Part shown: positions 1 to 5,293 of the stretch, in pieces | Layout of the letters: each line of letters begins with the position of its first letter | How positions within the stretch are numbered: the stretch's first letter is position 1 | DNA from: Verrucomicrobiota bacterium | Lineage (GTDB): Bacteria; Verrucomicrobiota; Verrucomicrobiia; Limisphaerales; JAFMIX01 | NCBI GenBank assembly: GCA_026397895.1 | Contig: JAPLTZ010000181.1 | Span: forward strand, 1 to 5,917 | Direction: 5' to 3' | DNA length: 5,917 bases | Notes under the pieces: model-generated | Told to the model about the DNA's origin: nothing | What the model saw: the letters and a program-made list of their open reading frames with translations, nothing else | The model's database searches: none | Position numbers and translations under genes: made by a program

Positions 1-791
1 ATCATCCGTTCATCAAGAAGTTCGTCGAGGAACGCGAACTCACGCTCATGCTCGTGGTGGACGTGAGCGGGTCGGGCCTGTTCGGCTCGCGCGACCAGTC
101 CAAGCGCGAACTCGCCGCCGAGATCGCCTCCGTGCTCGCCTTCTCCGCCATCCGCAACAACGACAAGGTCGGCCTCATCCTCTTCAGCGACGAGGTGGAG
201 AAATTCATCCCGCCGCGCAAAGGTCGCGGGCACGTGCTGCGGGTGATCCGCGAAGTGTTGTTCTTCGAGCCGAAGAAACGCGGGACGGACTTGAACAAGG
301 CCCTGGAATTTCTCATGCGCGTGCAGTCGCACAAGGCCGTGACGGTGGTGGTGTCGGACTTTTTGGAGTGCGGCGACACGTCGCCGCTTTCGACTGGGAG
401 ACATGTCTCCCAGTCCCAAAGCGCGGACATGTCCGCGCACTCCAAAGCTGTCGGGCCGCTATCTAAGGCCACGCAGACCGCGCTGCGCCAAACTAACCGC
501 AAGCACGATGTCGTAGCCGTGCAGATCACCGACCGCTACGAACTGGAACTGCCCGCGCTCGGCCGCCTCGTGCTGGAAGACGCGGAGACGGGCGAGGTCG
601 TGGAACTGAATACCGCGAGCGCCAGCAGTCGCGATGCCTTCGCGCTGCGCCAGCAAAAGCAGATTGGCGAACTCGCGAAACAGTTCCGCTCGTCGGGCAT
701 TGATTCCATCCAGTTGCGGACGGACGTGCCTTACGGTGCAGCGCTGGGGAAATTTTTCGAGACGCGCGAGAAGCGGAGGCTGCGAGGCTGA
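1..791 (+). CDS. DUF58-family VWA-like protein, 3' part (5' end outside window)
   Basis: The reading frame is open from base 3, and the residues before the first ATG (HPFIKKFVEERELTL, then M) are typical DUF58 sequence. The ATG at 48 is therefore internal and the true start lies upstream; 262 residues are visible. DUF58 proteins carry a von Willebrand A-like fold and are encoded beside MoxR AAA+ ATPases and Bat proteins; their biochemical role is not settled. The MIDAS-type metal site is visible as DVSGS (Asp codon at 60-62), followed by a conserved KVGLILFSDEVE strand, RGTDLNKAL and VVVSDFL. After SDFL the protein carries about 35 unusual residues (ECGDTSPLSTGRHVSQSQSA and on), encoded by a palindromic repeat element. 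The family pattern resumes at NRKHDVVAVQITDRYELELP. The frame is intact through the insert, so the gene is probably functional. It ends in TGA one base before the next gene, implying an operon. No membrane segment is seen in the visible part, consistent with a cytoplasmic location. Confidence 0.9.
   Translation, partial: HPFIKKFVEERELTLMLVVDVSGSGLFGSRDQSKRELAAEIASVLAFSAIRNNDKVGLILFSDEVEKFIPPRKGRGHVLRVIREVLFFEPKKRGTDLNKALEFLMRVQSHKAVTVVVSDFLECGDTSPLSTGRHVSQSQSADMSAHSKAVGPLSKATQTALRQTNRKHDVVAVQITDRYELELPALGRLVLEDAETGEVVELNTASASSRDAFALRQQKQIGELAKQFRSSGIDSIQLRTDVPYGAALGKFFETREKRRLRG
362..446. repeat. 85-bp dyad-symmetric element with three nested palindromes, inside the DUF58 gene
   Basis: An outer inverted repeat, TTTGGAGTGCG (362-372) against CGCACTCCAAA (436-446), encloses three palindromes. 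The left one is GCGGCGAC-AC-GTCGCCGC (370-387). The middle one is a perfect 22-bp palindrome with half-site ACTGGGAGACA (393-414). The right one is a perfect 18-bp palindrome, GCGCGGACATGTCCGCGC (421-438). The middle and right cores are both ACATGT; the left core is ACACGT. The centre of the outer repeat (404) coincides with that of the middle palindrome (403.5), so the whole element has two-fold symmetry and could fold as a cloverleaf or four-way junction. It is translated in frame as part of the DUF58 protein, between two conserved blocks, which points to insertion of a dispersed repeat. Its class is unknown; a non-autonomous REP/MITE-like element is the nearest analogy. Confidence 0.85.
784..787 (+). 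promoter_or_regulatory. Probable ribosome binding site for the DUF4381-like gene
   Basis: GAGG lies 5 nt before the ATG at 793 and inside the last codons of the DUF58 gene. A stronger GGAGG (775-779) is 13 nt away, which is too far to be optimal. The site supports 793 as the start and suggests coupling to DUF58 translation. Confidence 0.45.
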
Positions 792-792
792 T

Positions 793-1416
793 ATGGCTTT
801 AGTCGTGACCAACTCAACTCCCGCAGCGACGCCCGCCTCGTCGCCGCTCGTGGACATCCGCGAGATTAAGCCGCCGGTGGAGATCCCGAGCGGCTACGAG
901 TGGCTTTGGTGGGTGCTTGCAGCACTGGCCATCATTGTAGCGGGTTATCTTCTTTGGAAATGGTGGCAGAAGCGCAAGGCGCAGGCGGCCATCGTGCCGG
1001 TCGTGCCAGCGCATGTGCGGGCAAGGGAGAAATTGCGGGCGGCGCTCACGCTCATCGCGCAGCCGAAACCGTTTTGCATCGCGGTGTCGGACGCGGCGCG
1101 GGCGTATCTGGAGGAGCGGTTCAGCTTCCACGCGCCGGAGCGGACGACGGAGGAATTTTTGCGCGAGTTGAGCGCCACGGATCTGCTGACGAAGCCGCAG
1201 AAGCAAAGTCTCGGCGGCTTCCTGGAAAGCTGCGACTTGGTGAAGTTCGCCAAATACGAGCCGGGCGAATCGGAGCTCCGCGAGCTCTACGGCTCGGCGA
1301 CGCGGCTGGTGGATGAAACGGCTGAAACAAAAGCTGAAAACAGAAATCAGGAAAGCGGAAAAGAGCCGCGCCCCGAAACCCCAGACGCCAGACGCCAGAC
1401 ACCAGACGCCAAATGA
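793..1416 (+). CDS. DUF4381-like single-pass membrane protein of the Bat operon
   Basis: A 207-residue protein. A short Ala/Thr/Ser/Pro-rich N-terminus leads to DIREIKPPVEIP (21-32), which resembles the family's conserved proline-rich segment before the membrane. One membrane helix follows at about 36-57 (EWLWWVLAALAIIVAGYLLW), with a basic KWWQKRK on its C-terminal side, so the C-terminal domain is predicted to be cytoplasmic. Residues 75-175 form a helical domain (AREKLRAAL, ARAYLEERF, TTEEFLREL, KFAKYEPGESEL) typical of DUF4381 proteins found between DUF58 and BatA genes; the biochemical role is unknown. The ATG at 793 is chosen because it lies one base after the DUF58 stop and has GAGG (784-787) 5 nt upstream; the frame extends further 5' only inside the DUF58 gene. 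The last 33 residues are low-complexity and hydrophilic, and the final ones are encoded by a heptamer array. The stop overlaps the batA start as ATGA. Confidence 0.82.
   Translation: MALVVTNSTPAATPASSPLVDIREIKPPVEIPSGYEWLWWVLAALAIIVAGYLLWKWWQKRKAQAAIVPVVPAHVRAREKLRAALTLIAQPKPFCIAVSDAARAYLEERFSFHAPERTTEEFLRELSATDLLTKPQKQSLGGFLESCDLVKFAKYEPGESELRELYGSATRLVDETAETKAENRNQESGKEPRPETPDARRQTPDAK
1382..1409 (+). repeat. Heptamer tandem repeat (CAGACGC)x4 at the DUF4381/batA junction
   Basis: Four consecutive 7-nt units run CAGACGC, CAGACGC, CAGACAC, CAGACGC; only the third differs, by one base. The array encodes the tail of the DUF4381-like protein (about TPDARRQTPDA) and stops three bases before the batA ATG at 1413. 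It therefore occupies the place where a batA Shine-Dalgarno sequence would be, and none is visible there. Seven is not a multiple of three, so copy number decides which frame reaches the ATGA overlap. Heptamer arrays of this kind recall cyanobacterial STRR repeats, but only as an analogy. Confidence 0.85.
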
Positions 1417-2411
1417 CCTTCGCCCATCCATATCTTTTGCTGCTCCTTCTCCTGCTGCCGCTCGCGGCGTGGCTCAAGGGGCGGCGCGGGCCGGCGTCGG
1501 CGTTCCTGTATCCGTCGGTGAAGCTGGCGGAAGGCTTGACCAGCGCGACGCGGTCGCGCGTAGGAACTTTTCTCGCGGCGATGCAATGGCTGACGCTCGC
1601 GCTGTTCATCATCGCGCTGGCGCAGCCGCGTCACGACCGCAGCGAGACGAAGGTCACGGCCAGCGGCGTGGACATCGTGGTGGTGTTCGACATGTCGGGC
1701 AGCATGCAGTCGGAGGATTTCGAGGTGCGCGGCGGGCGCGTGAACCGGTTCAACATGGCGCGGTCGGTGTTGGAGGGCTTCATCGCCAAGCGCCCGAACG
1801 ACCGCATCGGGCTGGTGGTGTTCGCGTCGCAGGCCTACATCGCCACGCCGCTGACGCTGGATCATGATTTCCTGCAGCACAATCTGGAGCGGCTGCAGAT
1901 CGGCAACATTGACGCGAACCAGACGGCAATCGGTTCGGGCTTGAGCACGGGGCTGAACCGGCTGCGCGACCTGAAATCCAAGAGCAAGATTGTGATTCTG
2001 ATGACCGACGGCGTGAACAACGCCGGCAAGATCAGCCCGCTGACAGCGGCGGACGCGGCGCGGGCATTGGGCGCGAAGGTTTACACCATCGGCGTGGGGA
2101 TGCGCGGCGAAGCGCCGATGCCGGTTTACATGAACGGCCAGAAGGTCGGTTACCAGCCACAGGCGGTGGACATTGACGAGGATACGCTCACGGAGATCGC
2201 GAAGCGGACGGGCGGAAAATATTACCGCGCGGACAACACGGAAAATTTCAAGGCCATCTACGCGGAGATTGACAAGCTGGAAAAGACCGAGGCGACGATC
2301 AAAAAATACGCGCACTACGACGAGCTGTTCGCGTGGGCGCTGCTGCCGGGGCTGCTGTTGCTGCTCGCGGAGATCGCGTTGGGCCAAACCGTGTGGCGGA
2401 GGTTGCCATGA
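1413..2411 (+). CDS. batA: BatA-like membrane VWA protein
   Basis: A 332-residue protein, close to the usual BatA size. Two N-terminal membrane helices (about 4-20, YLLLLLLLLPLAAW; and 54-71, FLAAMQWLTLALFIIALA) frame a short basic loop. A VWA domain spans about 86-285, and a third helix lies at about 305-323 (LFAWALLPGLLLLLAE). The MIDAS metal site is complete: DMSGS (Asp93, Ser95, Ser97), Thr171 in NQTAIGSG, and Asp199 in LMTDGVNN. Positive charges around the first loop put the VWA domain in the periplasm. In Bat operons this protein is thought to work with BatB and partners at the envelope; a stress or aerotolerance role was proposed in Bacteroides and is not general. The start is ATG 1413, overlapping the upstream TGA as ATGA. 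With a repeat array in place of a ribosome binding site, translation probably depends on termination-reinitiation from the upstream gene. The stop overlaps the next start in the same way. Confidence 0.93.
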   Translation: MTFAHPYLLLLLLLLPLAAWLKGRRGPASAFLYPSVKLAEGLTSATRSRVGTFLAAMQWLTLALFIIALAQPRHDRSETKVTASGVDIVVVFDMSGSMQSEDFEVRGGRVNRFNMARSVLEGFIAKRPNDRIGLVVFASQAYIATPLTLDHDFLQHNLERLQIGNIDANQTAIGSGLSTGLNRLRDLKSKSKIVILMTDGVNNAGKISPLTAADAARALGAKVYTIGVGMRGEAPMPVYMNGQKVGYQPQAVDIDEDTLTEIAKRTGGKYYRADNTENFKAIYAEIDKLEKTEATIKKYAHYDELFAWALLPGLLLLLAEIALGQTVWRRLP

Positions 2412-4042
2412 GATTCGAGCATCCAAACATCCTGTGGTTGCTGGCGGTTGTCGTGCCGGCGTTGGTGGCGTTTTTCTGGTGGTCGTGGCGCGAGCGGCAG
2501 CGGTTGGTCACGCAATTCATCGAGGCGCGGCTGTTGCCGGCGTTGACGGTGGGCGTCTCGGCCACGCGGCAGAAGCTGCGCATGGCGTGTGTGATTCTCG
2601 CCGTGGCGCTGGTCATCGCGGCGCTGGCGAGGCCGCAGGTGGGTTTTCATTGGGAGGAGACGAAGTTGCGCGGGCTGGACATCGTCGTGGCGATTGACAC
2701 TTCCAAGAGCATGCTTGCGACGGACATCAACCCCAACCGCCTCGCGCGCGCGAAGCTGGCCGCGCTGGAGTTGATGCAGGTGGCGAAGTCCGACCGGCTG
2801 GGGCTGGTGGCGTTCGCGGGCAGCGCGTTCCTGCAATGCCCGCTCACGGCGGACGACACGGCGTTCCGGCAGAGCGTCGAGGCGCTGGACGTAAACATCA
2901 TCCCGCAAGGCGGCACGGCCATCGCGGAGGCCATCAACATCACTTCGACCGCGTTCAAGGAGGGCGACAGCCACCGCGTGCTCGTGCTGTTCAGCGACGG
3001 CGAGGACAACGACGAGGGCGCGCTCGCCGCGGCGCAGGCGGCGGCGAAGGACGGCTTGAAAATTTTCACCATCGGCGTCGGCACGACGGAAGGCGAATTG
3101 CTGAACCCCAGCCTCGTGCGCGACGAGCACGGCAGCGTGGTGAAGTCGCACCTGAACGAAAAATTGTTGCAGGACATCGCGCAGGCGACGGGCGGGTTTT
3201 ACCTGCCGCTGCGCGGGGCGAAGACGATTGATACGCTTTATGAAAAGGGGCTGGCGGCGCTGCCGAAAGCGGAGCAGTCGGCGAAGCTGGTGAAGCGTTG
3301 GCACGAACGCTTTCATTGGCCGCTCGCGGCGGCGATTCTGCTGTTGCTGCTGGAAATCCTCTGGCCGGAGCGGAAGAAGTCCAAAGTCCAAAGTCCAAAG
3401 TCCAATGGCGCGGCGACGGCGGTCGCACTGTTGATTTTGTCGCTGCCCATCGCTGCCGCTGCCTCGCCGCGCAGCGCGCTGAAGGATTATCGCTCCGGCA
3501 AGTTTCCCGCGTCGCTCGTGGAATACGAGCGGCTCATCGAGAAGGACAAGACCGGCGACCTGCGGTTGCAGTTCAACGCCGGTGCGGCGGCGTATGGCGC
3601 GACGAATTACGACGCGGCCATCCGGCATTACACCGCCGTGCTGCCCGCGCGCGACGTAAAGCTGCAGCAGGCGGCGTATTTCAACATCGGTAACGCGCTG
3701 TTCCGGCAGGGGCAGGCGGCGAAGGATTTGGACGGCATGCAGGAGCAGTGGGAAAACGCCATCAAGTTCTACCAATACGCCGCCACGCTCGACAAGACCG
3801 ACCGCGACGCAGTTTACAACCTCGCGTTTGCAAAGAAGTGCGTGGAGCAGATCGTGGCGTTGCGCGAGGCCGCGCGCCGGGCACGGGCGGCGGCGGACAG
3901 CGCCACACGCCAGCGGCGCTATCATGAAGCGCTGGAAATCATGCAGCCGCTCGTGCAAAACAATCCCACGGCGAAGCAGTTCGAGGACTTCGTCAAAAAA
4001 CTCAAGGACATCGATGACATTGCGACTCCTCATCAGCCTTAA
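2408..4042 (+). CDS. batB: BatB-BatC fusion: membrane VWA domain plus periplasmic TPR module
   Basis: A 544-residue protein. The N-terminal BatB half has helices at about 7-26 (ILWLLAVVVPALVAFFWWSW) and 58-74 (RMACVILAVALVIAALA). Its VWA domain (about 91-290) has a complete MIDAS: DTSKS (Asp97, Ser99, Ser101), Thr170 in PQGGTAIAEA, and Asp197 in LFSDGEDND. A third helix is at 304-318 (WPLAAAILLLLLEIL). ERKKSKVQSPKSNG (321-334) then forms a short basic, cytoplasmic linker. A fourth hydrophobic stretch, TAVALLILSLPIAAAA (337-352), looks like the signal peptide of a separate BatC protein. It leads into TPR-like helices at about 354-476 (SALKDYRSGKFPASLVEYER; FNAGAAAYGATNYDAAIRHY; YFNIGNALFRQGQ; AIKFYQYAATLDKTD), followed by an Arg/Ala-rich helical tail ending in another TPR-like pair (500-535). 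The start ATG 2408 overlaps the batA stop as ATGA. BatB-TPR fusions are known in other phyla, for example in gammaproteobacterial aerotolerance operons. The 3' end overlaps the next gene by 29 nt. Confidence 0.9.
   Translation: MRFEHPNILWLLAVVVPALVAFFWWSWRERQRLVTQFIEARLLPALTVGVSATRQKLRMACVILAVALVIAALARPQVGFHWEETKLRGLDIVVAIDTSKSMLATDINPNRLARAKLAALELMQVAKSDRLGLVAFAGSAFLQCPLTADDTAFRQSVEALDVNIIPQGGTAIAEAINITSTAFKEGDSHRVLVLFSDGEDNDEGALAAAQAAAKDGLKIFTIGVGTTEGELLNPSLVRDEHGSVVKSHLNEKLLQDIAQATGGFYLPLRGAKTIDTLYEKGLAALPKAEQSAKLVKRWHERFHWPLAAAILLLLLEILWPERKKSKVQSPKSNGAATAVALLILSLPIAAAASPRSALKDYRSGKFPASLVEYERLIEKDKTGDLRLQFNAGAAAYGATNYDAAIRHYTAVLPARDVKLQQAAYFNIGNALFRQGQAAKDLDGMQEQWENAIKFYQYAATLDKTDRDAVYNLAFAKKCVEQIVALREAARRARAAADSATRQRRYHEALEIMQPLVQNNPTAKQFEDFVKKLKDIDDIATPHQP
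3378..3405 (+). repeat. Heptamer tandem repeat (AGTCCAA)x4 at the BatB/BatC fusion joint
   Basis: Four perfect, uninterrupted copies of the 7-nt unit AGTCCAA, encoding KSKVQSPKSN in the short cytoplasmic linker between the end of the BatB portion and the signal-peptide-like start of the TPR portion. With four copies the two halves are in one frame. Loss of one copy would place the downstream sequence in a frame that stops at TGA 3432-3434. The unit sequence is unrelated to the CAGACGC array near batA, but unit length and copy number are the same. Confidence 0.9.
4004..4008 (+). promoter_or_regulatory. Ribosome binding site deciding the start of the Gln-rich gene
   Basis: AAGGA lies 5 nt upstream of ATG 4014 and 11 nt upstream of the alternative in-frame TTG at 4020. 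The spacing favours the ATG. The site is inside the 3' end of the BatB-BatC coding sequence. Confidence 0.55.
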
Positions 4043-4544
4043 CCTGCTGCTCGCACTGGCTGCCGCGCGCGCCGAGACCGCCGACGATTTCTTCCACGGC
4101 GGCGCGATGAATTATTTCTCCAACAACATCCCGCAGGCGCTGACGGTGGTGACGAACGGCCGCGCCCAGTTCCCCGACGATGTGAAGCTCAAGAAGCTGG
4201 AAGAGTTGCTCAAGCAACAGCAAAACCAGCAGCAACAGCAGCAGCAGCAAAATCAGCAGGACCAGAAAGACCAGCAGGACAAAAAGGACGAGCAGAAGAA
4301 GGATCAGGACAAGAAGGGCCAGCAGCAACCGCAGCAGAACCAGCAGCAAAAACAGGATCAGAAAAAGCAGGACGACAAGTCCAGGCAGGAACAACAACAG
4401 CAGCAGTCTCAGGCCAAGGCCGGGCAGATGACGCCGGAGCAGGCCAAGCGCCTGCTGGATGCGCAGAAGGGCAACGAATCCGCGCTGGTCTTCCGCCCGC
4501 CCGACAAGCCCAAGGACGACTCCAAGCCGGTCAAGGATTGGTAG
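4014..4544 (+). CDS. Secreted Gln-rich BatC-like small protein of the Bat operon
   Basis: A 176-residue protein. An N-terminal signal peptide, LRLLISLNLLLALAAARA (about 3-20), has a likely cleavage site before ETADDF. The mature part begins with one degenerate TPR-like helix pair (23-66: DDFFHGGAMNYFSNNIPQAL, ALTVVTNGRAQFPDDVKLKK). A very low-complexity Gln/Lys/Asp tract follows (68-133), probably disordered or coiled-coil. The C-terminal block MTPEQAKRLLDAQKGNESAL with terminal KPVKDW (139-176) resembles the end of BatC-type TPR proteins, where an E/Q-A-x-R-L-L-D-A helix and a final K-D-W recur (recalled, not searched). It is therefore probably a periplasmic partner of the preceding membrane VWA proteins, perhaps the split-off C-terminal part of an ancestral BatC whose TPR part is now fused to BatB. 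The start ATG 4014 overlaps the upstream gene by 29 nt and is supported by AAGGA 5 nt upstream. It is the last Bat gene here. Confidence 0.82.
   Translation: MTLRLLISLNLLLALAAARAETADDFFHGGAMNYFSNNIPQALTVVTNGRAQFPDDVKLKKLEELLKQQQNQQQQQQQQNQQDQKDQQDKKDEQKKDQDKKGQQQPQQNQQQKQDQKKQDDKSRQEQQQQQSQAKAGQMTPEQAKRLLDAQKGNESALVFRPPDKPKDDSKPVKDW
4215..4412 (+). repeat. CAG/CAA-rich low-complexity tract (poly-Gln region)
   Basis: About 200 bp made largely of CAG and CAA codons mixed with AAG/AAA and GAC/GAT. It encodes residues 68-133 of the Gln-rich protein, including a run of eight Gln (about 72-79) and a run of five near the end. CAG and CAA are mixed, so this is not a pure triplet array, but imperfect triplet slippage is the likely origin. 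Changes in length by triplets would keep the frame. Confidence 0.8.
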
Positions 4545-4603
4545 GCGATTCTCCGTCTTGCCCGCGCCCGGTTTGTTGGCGACAATCCCGCCGCAACACC
4601 GTT
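4545..4603 (+). other. Only true intergenic gap (59 nt), between the Bat and chemosensory genes
   Basis: I see no convincing intrinsic terminator, no clear -35/-10 pair and no Shine-Dalgarno site before the GTG at 4604. A weak bulged hairpin (TGTTG 4574-4578 with CAACA 4594-4598) has no following T tract. Read-through transcription from the Bat operon into cheW is therefore possible. Confidence 0.5.
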
Positions 4604-5293
4604 GTGGAAAACAAGCCCGACCATCGCCCGCCCGCGCCGTCCGCAGTCGCCGATTGCTGGGACCAGATCGGCGTGCTCGGCGGCGACCGCAGTTGCCCGG
4701 AACTGGAGCGGTTCGGGCATTGCCGCAATTGCCCGACCTACACCGCCGCCGGCACGAAGCTGCTGGATCGCCCGCTGCCCGCCGGTTATCGCGAGGAATG
4801 GACGCGCCGCTTCGCCGAGGCCAAGGCCGACGCGGCGGCAGGCAAGGAATCGGTGCTCATCTTCCGCGTCGGCCACGACTGGCTCGCGCTGCCCACGCCG
4901 GTGTTTCAGGAAGTGGCCGAGCGTCGCCCAATCCACTCGCTGCCGCACCAGCGCAATGCGGCTGTCCTCGGCCTCGCGAACGTGCGCGGCGAATTGCTCG
5001 TCTGCGTTTCCCTCGCGCGCCTGCTCGGCCTGCCGGTGGCGGAGAAAACAGAAGGCCGCCCGGCGTGCGCGCGGTTGCTCGTGGCGGGCTGGCACGGACA
5101 GCGCACGGCGTTTCCGGTGGACGAGATTTCCGGCATCACCCGGTTTCAACCGCCGGAAATCAGGCCGCTGCCGGCGCGCGGCGTGCGGCCGGGCGCGGCG
5201 TTGATGCGCGGCGTGCTGGCGGCGGCGGACCGGCCGGCCGGCGTGCTGGATGCGGAAATGTTTTTCTCCCTCGTGAACGGGTGTTTCGTATGA
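4604..5293 (+). CDS. cheW: CheW-like chemosensory adaptor with N-terminal four-Cys module (WspD-like)
   Basis: A 229-residue cytoplasmic adaptor that would couple a chemoreceptor to the CheA-type kinase encoded next. Residues 18-56 carry a four-cysteine module: Cys18 (CWDQIGV), Cys31 (SCPEL), Cys40 and Cys43 (HCRNCPTYTAAG), then KLLDRPLPAGYREEW. This N-terminal extension is characteristic of WspD-type CheW proteins (family knowledge, not searched). The CheW domain follows from about 84: VLIFRVGHDWLALPTPVFQE, then RNAAVLGLANVRGELLVCVS with the conserved NVRGEL turn, then RTAFPVDEISGITRF and a C-terminal FFSLVNG helix. The frame is open from a TTG at 4538, but that codon lies inside the previous gene with its AAGGA directly abutting. 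GTG 4604 is preferred because it falls just before the conserved part and gives a length near that of WspD; no clear ribosome binding site is present, so the start is uncertain. The stop overlaps the kinase gene as ATGA. Confidence 0.88.
   Translation: MENKPDHRPPAPSAVADCWDQIGVLGGDRSCPELERFGHCRNCPTYTAAGTKLLDRPLPAGYREEWTRRFAEAKADAAAGKESVLIFRVGHDWLALPTPVFQEVAERRPIHSLPHQRNAAVLGLANVRGELLVCVSLARLLGLPVAEKTEGRPACARLLVAGWHGQRTAFPVDEISGITRFQPPEIRPLPARGVRPGAALMRGVLAAADRPAGVLDAEMFFSLVNGCFV

Noticed and set aside
48..50. ATG as the start of the DUF58 gene
   Set aside because: The upstream in-frame residues (HPFIKKFVEERELTL) continue the family pattern and no stop precedes them in the window, so the gene starts outside.
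362..446. Cloverleaf-like fold as a tRNA or other structured RNA gene
   Set aside because: The arms are near-perfect palindromes with almost no loops, there is no T-loop or CCA-like end, and the segment is translated in frame within a conserved gene.
1382..1409. Short repeats as a CRISPR array
   Set aside because: The units are 7 nt long and directly abutting, with no spacers. The same holds for 3378-3405.
3405..3434. ATG at the end of the heptamer array as the start of a separate batC gene
   Set aside because: In its own frame it encodes only nine residues (MARRRRSHC) before TGA; the TPR region is in the BatB frame.
2315..4033. 572-residue open frame on the minus strand, antisense to batA/batB
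   Set aside because: It is an effect of high-GC codon use opposite a well-supported coding frame. The translation is Arg/Leu/Gln-rich with no family resemblance, and it lies fully opposite the VWA/TPR gene. The same applies to the minus-strand frames at 1347-2426, 814-1431 and 5146-5916.
4574..4598. Hairpin between the Bat genes and cheW as an intrinsic terminator
   Set aside because: The stem is short and bulged and is not followed by a T tract.
4538..4603. TTG 4538 as the cheW start
   Set aside because: Its AAGGA abuts the codon with no spacing, it lies inside the previous gene, and the extra 22 residues (VGDSPSCPRPVCW...) do not resemble CheW/WspD N-termini.
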